NCBI GenBank assembly: GCA_026392145.1
Contig: JAPLCS010000045.1
Span: 1-8,790 of the forward strand
Direction: 5' to 3'
DNA length: 8,790 nt
From: Fimbriimonadales bacterium
GTDB taxonomy: Bacteria; Armatimonadota; Fimbriimonadia; Fimbriimonadales; Fimbriimonadaceae
Shown: piece by piece, positions 1 through 5,546 of the stretch
Layout of the letters: every line of letters starts with the position of its first letter
Position numbering within the stretch: position 1 is the first letter of the stretch
The notes under the pieces: generated by a model
The model's input: only the letters and a program-made list of their open reading frames with translations
Told to the model about the DNA's origin: nothing
The model's database searches: none
Program-made: the position numbers and the translations under genes

Positions 1-111
1 ACCCGCTACAGCAGCTCCACCTCCACCGCATCCTACAATCACAATCGCCAATGCAAGAACGCAAGCCAAACCAGGTAACAAATAGCTCTTTTTAGAACCG
101 TAACGAGACAT
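1..111 (-). CDS. Lipoprotein, N-terminal fragment (runs off left edge)
   Basis: The minus strand opens with ATG at 111-109 and stays open for 37 codons to the window edge, so only the N-terminus is visible. It reads as a classic bacterial lipoprotein signal: a charged n-region (R3, K7, K8), a hydrophobic core at about residues 11-26, then a lipobox I25-V26-G27-C28 followed by a glycine/alanine-rich stretch. C28 would be the lipidated cysteine after signal peptidase II cleavage, placing the protein in a membrane or the periplasm. The mature domain lies outside the window, so its function cannot be given. It is divergent from the cytochrome c peroxidase gene. A TATCAT hexamer ends 7 nt before the ATG, which suggests a leaderless transcript. 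No Shine-Dalgarno sequence is visible. Confidence 0.72.
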   Translation of the reverse strand, partial: MSRYGSKKSYLLPGLACVLALAIVIVGCGGGGAAVAG

Positions 112-118
112 AGGTTCT

Positions 119-124
119 ATGATA
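119..124 (-). promoter_or_regulatory. Candidate -10 element of the lipoprotein gene
   Basis: On the minus strand this reads TATCAT, five of six matches to the sigma-70 -10 consensus, with seven bases between it and the ATG. At that spacing transcription would start at or next to the start codon, giving a leaderless or nearly leaderless mRNA. No good -35 hexamer is present at the usual distance; the DNA there is AT-rich instead. The call rests on sequence resemblance only. Confidence 0.4.
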
Positions 125-130
125 GCTCAT

Positions 131-152
131 CTTAATTAAAAACTTAATTAAG
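131..152. repeat. Paired CTTAATTAA palindromic repeats in the divergent promoter region
   Basis: CTTAATTAA occurs at 131-139 and again at 143-152, the second time as the perfect 10-bp palindrome CTTAATTAAG. The copies are 12 bp apart, roughly one helical turn. They sit in the 186-bp AT-rich gap between the divergent lipoprotein and peroxidase genes. They could be an operator for a dimeric regulator or UP-element-like DNA for the lipoprotein promoter. They could also be chance in AT-rich sequence. Confidence 0.3.
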
Positions 153-264
153 TATGTTTAAGTAAATTCAGAATACAAATAAATACGCATTCATTACCAA
201 TTTCCCTAATTTATTCGTGGCCTTCATTAGTTCTTTTAAGAGAATATTCAAATTAACGATCGGA

Positions 265-291
265 TTCTTGCACCAATTCTCAACGTATACT
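265..291 (+). promoter_or_regulatory. Candidate promoter of the cytochrome c peroxidase gene (leaderless)
   Basis: TATACT at 286-291 matches the -10 consensus at five of six positions and ends six bases before the ATG at 298, so the predicted transcription start coincides with the start codon. TTCTTG at 265-270 is a weak -35 candidate with a short 15-bp spacer. The position of this -10 lies inside the longer reading frame that begins at GTG 217, which favours 298 as the true start. There is no Shine-Dalgarno sequence before either start. Confidence 0.42.
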
Positions 292-297
292 AAAACT

Positions 298-1290
298 ATG
301 TGGACCAAGGTGGCATGGTTGACCGTCTCAACAGGAGTTCTCGGCAGCGGAATCGCCCTCCAAAACTCTGCCCTCCCCAAAGAACCACCCACGCCACTCG
401 GTACCCCACCCCCAGTTTCGTTCCCCGCCAATAATTCTTATTCAGCCGCCAAAGCCGACCTCGGAGAAAAACTCTTTTACGAAGGCAAAATGAGCAAAAC
501 CGGTGCCACTCCCTGCACCTGGTGCCACGTCCCCGACCAAGGATTCGGAGACGTACGAACCCTCTCCACCGGAGACCTCCGCACCTCCATCCGCCGCCAC
601 ACCCCCTCGCTCACCAACGTCGGATACGCCAAAATCCTCTTCTGGGACGGGCGAAGCAACGACCTTGAAAAACAATCTCTCATCCCGCTCGCTGCCCACG
701 ATGAAATGGATATGGACCTGAACAAACTCCCGTCCATTCTCAAAAAGGCAGACTACGAGCCACTCTTCCAAGCCGCCTTTGGAACCCCAGAAATCACCAC
801 CCAACGAATCGCCCAAGCCCTCGCCACCTTCGAACGCACCCTCACCGAAAACGACACCCCGTTCGACCGCTACCTCAATGGCGACAACCAAGCGATGAGC
901 GAAAAAGCCATCCAAGGACTCAAGCTATTCCAAGGAAAAGCCAATTGCATTTCCTGCCACGGCGGACCCCATTTCTCAAACGCTTTCATCCCCGGCAAGA
1001 ATCCCTACGCCAACACCGGCGTTGCCCAACCACCAATTTTCGATGAAGATTTAGGCAGGTTCGAGCAATCAAAGTTAGAAGTTGACAAGAAGGCATTCAA
1101 AATTCCTACCCTGCGAGGCATCGGCAATTCACCCCCCTACATGCACACAGGAAGGTTCAAATCTCTCCGAGATGTGGTCGAATTCTACGAACGAGGCGGT
1201 GACGAGGAAAGACTCCCGAAACTCAACCTCACCGAGGCTGAAAAATCCGCGCTAGTCGAATTCCTGCGACGAGGCATCACTTCACAATAA
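298..1290 (+). CDS. Di-heme cytochrome c peroxidase (CcpA/MauG family), exported
   Basis: The 330-residue product belongs to the bacterial di-heme cytochrome c peroxidase/MauG superfamily, periplasmic enzymes that reduce hydrogen peroxide with electrons from cytochromes or use high-valent heme for other oxidations. Two c-type heme motifs are present: CTWCH at about residues 73-77 and CISCH at about 217-221. Between them is the family stretch NVGYAKILFWDGRSNDLEKQ (about 107-126). Near the C-terminus SPPYMHTGRF (about 278-287) supplies M282 at the position of the usual Met ligand of the high-potential heme. MauG itself has Tyr there, so a peroxidase is more likely than a MauG-type oxidase. The N-terminus (MWTK, then a hydrophobic stretch to about residue 21) looks like a Sec signal or anchor without a clean AxA site. 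The frame also extends upstream to GTG 217, but that would bury the signal sequence and the -10 element. The gene converges on the NFACT gene, with 27 bp between stops, and its codons are strikingly C-rich at third positions. Confidence 0.9.
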   Translation: MWTKVAWLTVSTGVLGSGIALQNSALPKEPPTPLGTPPPVSFPANNSYSAAKADLGEKLFYEGKMSKTGATPCTWCHVPDQGFGDVRTLSTGDLRTSIRRHTPSLTNVGYAKILFWDGRSNDLEKQSLIPLAAHDEMDMDLNKLPSILKKADYEPLFQAAFGTPEITTQRIAQALATFERTLTENDTPFDRYLNGDNQAMSEKAIQGLKLFQGKANCISCHGGPHFSNAFIPGKNPYANTGVAQPPIFDEDLGRFEQSKLEVDKKAFKIPTLRGIGNSPPYMHTGRFKSLRDVVEFYERGGDEERLPKLNLTEAEKSALVEFLRRGITSQ

Positions 1291-1317
1291 CATCCTCAAC
1301 TTATTACAAAGCCGAGA

Positions 1318-2769
1318 TCAGTCGCCTTCGACATGCAGCGTCTTTTCGTGGGTGTACAACGCCGTCCCCTTCGCCGCTCCGCGAGGCTTCCGAACATACT
1401 TCTTGAGCGTGTAATCCACCGCCACAAACCCAGCATGCTTCTGCGGTGAATGTTGAACCGCCACCTTTGCCGCAAACAACATTGCTTCCCGAGAAACCGA
1501 CTCAGGTTTTCCACCCGTTCGAATAATCACGTGAGCACTGGTATGACCCCGAACGTGCAACCACCAATCATTGCCCTTCGCCACCCTCAAAGTCAAATAG
1601 TCATTTGACTCAGAATTCTCGCCATACAGAATCACCGATCCATGCGGTCCCATCAACTCCTTAATCCGGTGACCCTCATACGGCCGCTCCGCTACTCCTT
1701 GGTGAGAGACCGTCTGCTGATGAAGCCACTTGCACTTCGAAGCCTGCTCCTTTAATGTCTCCAGCGCATGAATCGTCTTGGCTTCCAGCACCGAAAAGAG
1801 CAAAGCCTCAACTCTCTCCTTGTCAGCCTCCAATCGTGCAATTTGGTCGGTCACCAGTCCCATTCTTCCCTTCGCCCTTTTCGCCTTGTCGAAGTACCGA
1901 AGCGCATTCTCCTTCGCACTCTCCTCCGTATTCAAACGAATCGTCAACGGAGTCCCATCATAATCCTGAGTTTCGAACTGAGCAGGTCCCGCCGCCATAT
2001 GACTGGCAAACGCAAGGAGCAACTCCCCGTATCGCTGCCACAACGCAGCCTTCCCTCCCGCATCTCGAGCCTCATACAGCGCCGCTAGAGAAGTCTCTCG
2101 CGCGAGAATCACACGCTCTAATTGAGCCACCAGTCCATGCCGAATAGAATCCGCCAAAGCCTGCGGAATCGCCACATTAAAGTGGTTCTCCAAAGCAATA
2201 CTCAATGTCTCCCGAGGCACCCAAGTTGGAAACTCAGAGCTCAAATCAATCGGATAAGCGCCTACTCCCGCCGCAAAACCAGGATTCAATATCAATGGTC
2301 GCTCCCCGCGTAGCTTCGAGTGAACCAGCGTGCCAATCCGCTCAAACGACGAAAAGTCGTTGATATCCTTCCCCTCTTTCAGAACAGGCGGCCAAAAATA
2401 CTCGGTATTAGGAAGGATAGGACGCTTACTTTTCGTCGCCCCCACCCACATCGCTGCCGCAACCACCTTAGCATGCTCATCAATCAATATCAGGTTAGAA
2501 TGCTTCCCCATAAGTTCGGCAATCAAACGATGTCCGCCAAAATCGAGTACCAACACCCGATCCCCCGCCTTCATCTTAATTGACTCGAGAGTTGAGCCCT
2601 TTAACCTCGCCCGCAAAGTCGCACAAAACACCGGTGGCTGCGATGGAGCACTCTCTCTACGAGTCGAAAAATGAACCCGAAAATGCACAGGATGACAACT
2701 TAGTAGTAAATGCTGTTCAATTTCGCAACCAATCGCGGAAAGAGTTAAAGCATCAAACGGAATCTTCAC
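1318..2769 (-). CDS. rqcH: NFACT family ribosome quality-control protein (RqcH-like), short N-terminus
   Basis: This 483-residue protein is an NFACT protein (Rqc2/NEMF/RqcH; older name FbpA, fibronectin-binding). RqcH binds stalled 50S subunits with peptidyl-tRNA and adds C-terminal alanine tails. Visible parts are: NFACT-N with PPVFCATLRARLKG (about 45-58), GDRVLVLDF (69-77) containing the Asp-Arg pair D70-R71 needed for tRNA binding in RqcH, and RLIAELMGKHSNLILID (81-97); a YFWPP element (124-128); an alpha-helical coiled-coil middle (about 280-350); and NFACT-R with YLTLRVAKGNDWWLHVRGHT (391-410) and VDYTLKKYVRKPRGAAKG (451-468). It starts at GTG, 35 bp after the proteasome alpha-like gene. 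It is about 80 residues shorter than B. subtilis RqcH (about 570), and the segment that normally holds GRIxKIYQP is absent between FDALTLSAIGCEIEQH and LLLSCHPVHFRVHF. Family assignment is firm; activity is uncertain. Confidence 0.9.
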   Translation of the reverse strand: MKIPFDALTLSAIGCEIEQHLLLSCHPVHFRVHFSTRRESAPSQPPVFCATLRARLKGSTLESIKMKAGDRVLVLDFGGHRLIAELMGKHSNLILIDEHAKVVAAAMWVGATKSKRPILPNTEYFWPPVLKEGKDINDFSSFERIGTLVHSKLRGERPLILNPGFAAGVGAYPIDLSSEFPTWVPRETLSIALENHFNVAIPQALADSIRHGLVAQLERVILARETSLAALYEARDAGGKAALWQRYGELLLAFASHMAAGPAQFETQDYDGTPLTIRLNTEESAKENALRYFDKAKRAKGRMGLVTDQIARLEADKERVEALLFSVLEAKTIHALETLKEQASKCKWLHQQTVSHQGVAERPYEGHRIKELMGPHGSVILYGENSESNDYLTLRVAKGNDWWLHVRGHTSAHVIIRTGGKPESVSREAMLFAAKVAVQHSPQKHAGFVAVDYTLKKYVRKPRGAAKGTALYTHEKTLHVEGD

Positions 2770-2804
2770 AACTTTTCAAACGGCAAAACAAGTTCGCTTA
2801 AGAA

Positions 2805-3470
2805 TCAGACCGCAATTTCTCGGAGCACCTGCTCACGGTGTGTCCCTCGCTCCATCAGCACTGCTTCAGGCGTCAACCCATCCAGGCTCACTTCCTCTCC
2901 GCTGTTGCCTGCCGCCGCTTCAAGCCACAAATACTTCAGTTTGTCCACCGCAGTTTCAACCGTTGCATCTACGGGAATCAGTTCGGTCAGTTTTGGACCA
3001 AGATAATTACGTCCTGACAACACCACACTTTCACGCTGAAGGTGGTAGTCGCCGTCATATTCCACGGTGTAATAGTGATCGTCTCCAGGCTTCTCACCTA
3101 ACTCAGCAAACAAGCAATTCGCCAAGATTGGAGCATAAGAAAAATCGCCAAAAGCTTTTTTAATTGGTGCACTCACCGAGGTCACCACTCGCTGAATCGT
3201 CACATCCTTTTCACTCCGTGTGTAGCCCTCTCGGTGCGCAAATTCCACCGCCATCACCCGAATCGATTCGATATCAGACTGCTGTCCCAATCCCGCAAAC
3301 GCCAGTTTGTCGTAGATCTCAAAAATTTTCTGACTCTGCCGACGATAGGTAAAAATCAAGATTCCAACATTCAAAGAAATCGCAAGCACAGGCGCACCGT
3401 TTTCAAGGCGACCACCAATATAGGCAACTCGGTTGCTCATCGCTTCTTGCCAATCGTAAGGATTCATCAT
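2805..3470 (-). CDS. prcA: 20S proteasome alpha-type subunit (PrcA-like)
   Basis: The 221-residue product aligns end to end with actinobacterial proteasome alpha subunits (about 248 residues), which form the outer rings that gate the 20S chamber and dock ATPase activators. Matching landmarks are an N-terminal NPYDWQEAMSNR (3-14) like the PrcA gate and H0 helix region, QKIFEIYDKLAFAGLGQQSD (47-66), VEFAHREGYTRSEKDVT (75-91), ANCLFAELGEKPGDDHYYTV (117-136) and EYDG (137-140). K48 in QKI..IYD lies where the pocket lysine that binds activator HbYX tails is expected; this is alignment by eye. There is no propeptide or N-terminal catalytic Thr as in beta subunits, so it should be structural. It lies 8 bp after purD and 35 bp before the NFACT gene on the same strand, so co-transcription is likely. 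No prcB, pup-like or ATPase gene is in the window. The C-terminal tail is shorter than in PrcA. A divergent proteasome-like Ntn homologue is the main alternative. Confidence 0.72.
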   Translation of the reverse strand: MMNPYDWQEAMSNRVAYIGGRLENGAPVLAISLNVGILIFTYRRQSQKIFEIYDKLAFAGLGQQSDIESIRVMAVEFAHREGYTRSEKDVTIQRVVTSVSAPIKKAFGDFSYAPILANCLFAELGEKPGDDHYYTVEYDGDYHLQRESVVLSGRNYLGPKLTELIPVDATVETAVDKLKYLWLEAAAGNSGEEVSLDGLTPEAVLMERGTHREQVLREIAV

Positions 3471-3478
3471 GTTGGTTT

Positions 3479-4723
3479 CTACGCTCCGATATCGGTTCTA
3501 AAGTGCATTCCTTCAAAAGAAATACTATCTATTGCATCATACGCCAGTTGAGTCGACTCCTTCACCGTCGCTCCCACCGCTGAAACTCCAAGAACCCGTC
3601 CTCCATTCGTCACGAGTTGCCCATCTTTCAATACTGTCCCTGCGTGGAATACCTTAACGTTTTCACCCGACCCAGTCTTTCCAATGTCCCCAATGGTAAT
3701 CCGCTTACCCTTGGCGTACTCACCCGGATACCCACCGCTCGCCAACACTACCGTCGTCACCGCATTGTCCAAAACCTCAACGGGACGAATGGGTTCTCCA
3801 CATGCAACGCACATCAACGCTTCCGCCAACCCACTTCCAAGCCGTCTCATCACCGTCTGTGTTTCAGGGTCGCCAAACCGAACGTTGTACTCCAAACACT
3901 TTGGTCCCTCATCGGTCATCATAATCCCACTAAACAACACTCCACGGTATCCAATGCCCCGTTGAGTGAGTTCCGCAATCGCTGGTCGCACCACACTCTC
4001 TTCAACTGCTTTCACCACCTCAGCGGTTACCAACGAGACGGGAGAATAAGTCCCCATTCCACCGGTATTCGGTCCCTCGTTACCAGTCCCCACTCGCTTA
4101 TAATCCTGAGCCACAGGCAAACTAAAAATGTCCCCTTCAGACACAAGCGTCAAGAGCGAAAATTCATAGCCAAACAACCGCTCTTCAATCACAAGGGTGT
4201 CGCCAGCACTTCCCAACGCCTTAAGTGCATCTACCGCGCTCAAAGCTTCTTCCAAAGTGGAACAAACTACTACTCCCTTGCCAAGAGCATTACCACTCGC
4301 CTTAACCGCCACCTGCCTCCCCTCGGCGAACATCGTGCGGCAGGCGTCCTTCGCTCTCTCAGAATCAGATTCGGTAAAGGATTTGGCCGTTGGAACTCCC
4401 GCCGCCTCCATAATCTCCTTCGAAAATGCTTTAGATCCTTCTAACTGAGCCGCTGCTTGATCAGGGCCAAAAACTCGAATCCCATGGCTCCGTAATTCAT
4501 TGCCTCTCCCCAAAACCAAAGGGTCCTCGGGTCCAAAAACAACCAAATCTATCTCGTTTTCTTGAACAAATTGAACCGTTTCCTCAACGCTCATCGTACC
4601 CACGCAGGCAACATCTTCAGCAATTCCTGCATTCCCGGGCGAGCAAAAAACGGTGGCGTCTTGTGACAACTTCCAAGCTAAAGCGTGCTCTCTTCCGCCC
4701 CCACCAATTACCAAAATCCTCAT
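3479..4723 (-). CDS. purD: Phosphoribosylamine--glycine ligase (GAR synthetase)
   Basis: This 414-residue cytoplasmic enzyme joins 5-phosphoribosylamine and glycine using ATP, the second step of de novo purine synthesis. E. coli PurD has 429 residues. Motifs in order are GGGGREHALAW (7-17), FGPEDPLV (63-70), GSKAFSK (96-102), the ATP-grasp lysine region KASGNALGKG (141-150), AQDYKRVGTGNEGPNTGGMG (205-224), GYRGVLFSGIM (258-268), EYNVRFGDPETQ (278-289) and ASGGYPGEYAKG (328-339). The reading frame is complete. The ATP-grasp loop departs from the usual KADGLAAGKG (Asp to Ser, LA to NA), and GRGNEL at 72-77 is unusual, but the downstream ATP and metal-binding motif is intact. It is the first gene of an apparent operon with the proteasome alpha-like and NFACT genes. 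A TAACCT hexamer ends 8 nt before the ATG in the 32-bp gap shared with the divergent SnoaL-like gene. Confidence 0.95.
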   Translation of the reverse strand: MRILVIGGGGREHALAWKLSQDATVFCSPGNAGIAEDVACVGTMSVEETVQFVQENEIDLVVFGPEDPLVLGRGNELRSHGIRVFGPDQAAAQLEGSKAFSKEIMEAAGVPTAKSFTESDSERAKDACRTMFAEGRQVAVKASGNALGKGVVVCSTLEEALSAVDALKALGSAGDTLVIEERLFGYEFSLLTLVSEGDIFSLPVAQDYKRVGTGNEGPNTGGMGTYSPVSLVTAEVVKAVEESVVRPAIAELTQRGIGYRGVLFSGIMMTDEGPKCLEYNVRFGDPETQTVMRRLGSGLAEALMCVACGEPIRPVEVLDNAVTTVVLASGGYPGEYAKGKRITIGDIGKTGSGENVKVFHAGTVLKDGQLVTNGGRVLGVSAVGATVKESTQLAYDAIDSISFEGMHFRTDIGA

Positions 4724-4742
4724 TCACTATGAGGTTACCTAG

Positions 4743-4748
4743 TAAGCT
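4743..4748 (+). promoter_or_regulatory. Possible -10 element of the SnoaL-like gene
   Basis: TAAGCT fits the degenerate TAnnnT form of a -10 element and ends seven bases before the ATG at 4756, which again points to a leaderless transcript. The whole divergent gap is only 32 bp, so any -35 contact would lie within or next to the purD start codon. TAnnnT is short and can occur by chance, so the support is weak on its own. Confidence 0.25.
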
Positions 4749-4755
4749 TTAAGCG

Positions 4756-5184
4756 ATGGTTGAGTCCTTAATCCAATCTTATTTCGATGCTTTTAACCGA
4801 CACGATTTAGACGGCATGCTTGACACACTACACAAAGCAGTCTGGCACGATATCAACGAAGGCGGAGTGGAGATAGGTAAAGACGCTTTTCGAGCATTCA
4901 AAACCCATATGGACCGTTGCTACCGGGAGCAAATCGATGAACTCCTCATCATGTCCAACGGTCGAAGAGGAGCAGCCGAATTCATCGTCCACGGTGAGTA
5001 CATTGCCACAGATGAAGGACTTCCACAAGCGAAAGGGCAAAAGTACTCCATCCCGGCAGCCGCTTTTTTTGAGGAACAAGACGGAAAACTCATCCGAGTG
5101 ACAAGCTACTACAATCTCCGACATTGGATTGAAACCGTCACTACTGCGGAGTCAACTGAGGTGTCATCTCCGCAGGATCACTAA
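4756..5184 (+). CDS. SnoaL-like / NTF2-fold protein (steroid isomerase-related)
   Basis: The 142-residue product has the pattern of the NTF2-like superfamily, steroid delta-isomerase-related or SnoaL-like branch: an N-terminal helix SYFDAFNRHDLDGMLDTL (8-25), acidic and aromatic cavity residues (WHDINEGG, 30-37), GKDAFRAFKTHMDRCYRE (41-58), AAEFIVHGEYIA (73-84) and the C-terminal strand RVTSYYNLRHWIETV (114-128). Members are small cytoplasmic cone-shaped proteins with a hydrophobic pocket. The family is functionally diverse, so no substrate is proposed. The conserved fold ends at about residue 128, and the remaining 14-residue tail is exactly the part that overlaps the opposite-strand DUF5665-like gene. 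The gene is divergent from purD at 32 bp. Confidence 0.8.
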   Translation: MVESLIQSYFDAFNRHDLDGMLDTLHKAVWHDINEGGVEIGKDAFRAFKTHMDRCYREQIDELLIMSNGRRGAAEFIVHGEYIATDEGLPQAKGQKYSIPAAAFFEEQDGKLIRVTSYYNLRHWIETVTTAESTEVSSPQDH

Positions 5185-5488
5185 ACTCTGGGGGAGCCGT
5201 CGCCAAAGGTCTTCTCGTCTGAAGTTCATCAATAACCTTCCCGACAACCGGCTTTATCCACTCTAATTTTGTGAGCGGTCGAAGCGCAATAATCAGAAAA
5301 GAAACCACCACCGTGGCACCAAAAACCGTTCCAAGACCAGTCCAAATTCCCGCCAACACTCTGCGCCGAAAACTGGTCTGGACCTCAACAAAGTCCGCAA
5401 GAATCTTGTTCTGTTGTTCAATCTTGCTCGTTAACTGACCAATCGCCTCAATCAATTCCCGTTCGTTTTCAATGGGTTCTTCAGACAC
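5141..5488 (-). CDS. Small single-pass membrane protein, DUF5665-like
   Basis: The 115-residue product starts at GTG and has an acidic, heptad-like N-terminal helix (residues 5-38, likely a short coiled coil), a basic RRR at 41-43, one strong glycine-rich transmembrane segment at about 44-69 (AGIWTGLGTVFGATVVVSFL within it), then PLTKLEWIKPVVGKVIDEL and a proline-rich tail. The order soluble helix, RRR, Gly-rich membrane helix and P..G..I motif resembles DUF5665 proteins, whose function is unknown. The positive charges before the helix suggest the N-terminus is cytoplasmic. The last 14 codons and the stop overlap the 3' end of the convergent SnoaL-like gene. It lies 58 bp downstream of the ALDH stop codon and could share its transcript. 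No convincing promoter is visible. Confidence 0.65.
   Translation of the reverse strand: MSEEPIENERELIEAIGQLTSKIEQQNKILADFVEVQTSFRRRVLAGIWTGLGTVFGATVVVSFLIIALRPLTKLEWIKPVVGKVIDELQTRRPLATAPPEFSDPAEMTPQLTPQ
5144..5175. repeat. Perfect 8-bp inverted repeat inside overlapping gene ends
   Basis: CTGCGGAG at 5144-5151 and CTCCGCAG at 5168-5175 form a perfect 8-bp GC-rich stem around a 16-base loop. The hairpin lies wholly inside the 44-bp region where the convergent SnoaL-like and DUF5665-like coding regions overlap. It starts immediately after the DUF5665-like stop as read on the plus strand. Neither strand has a T-tract after it, so it is not a standard intrinsic terminator. It may act as a bidirectional 3'-end stabiliser or a weak terminator. 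Confidence 0.45.
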
Positions 5489-5546
5489 AAAATAACAGAC
5501 CCCCTACACACTTTGACAGTTGCAAACCTTCGGTGATTGATTCCGA

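Noticed and set aside
217..297. N-terminal extension of the peroxidase from GTG 217
   Set aside because: It would place 27 residues before the signal sequence and put the best -10 element inside the gene. No ribosome-binding site precedes GTG, so ATG 298 fits better.
112..297. Small RNA or tRNA gene in the AT-rich divergent gap
   Set aside because: No cloverleaf, hairpin plus T-tract or other RNA signature was visible; only promoter-like and palindromic elements were found.
442..915. Long minus-strand reading frame inside the peroxidase gene
   Set aside because: It is antisense to both heme motifs of a clearly real gene, has repetitive low-complexity Gly/Val/Glu composition and resembles no family.
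1291..1317. Bidirectional terminator between the peroxidase and NFACT genes
   Set aside because: Only 27 bp separate the stops and no stem longer than about four pairs could be found there.
3617..4444. 275-codon plus-strand reading frame inside purD
   Set aside because: It lies wholly antisense to conserved purD motifs and its translation shows no domain; it is a by-product of purD codon composition.
5144..5175. Standard Rho-independent terminator at the convergent overlap
   Set aside because: The stem is perfect but neither strand has a T-tract after it, so I kept it only as an inverted repeat.
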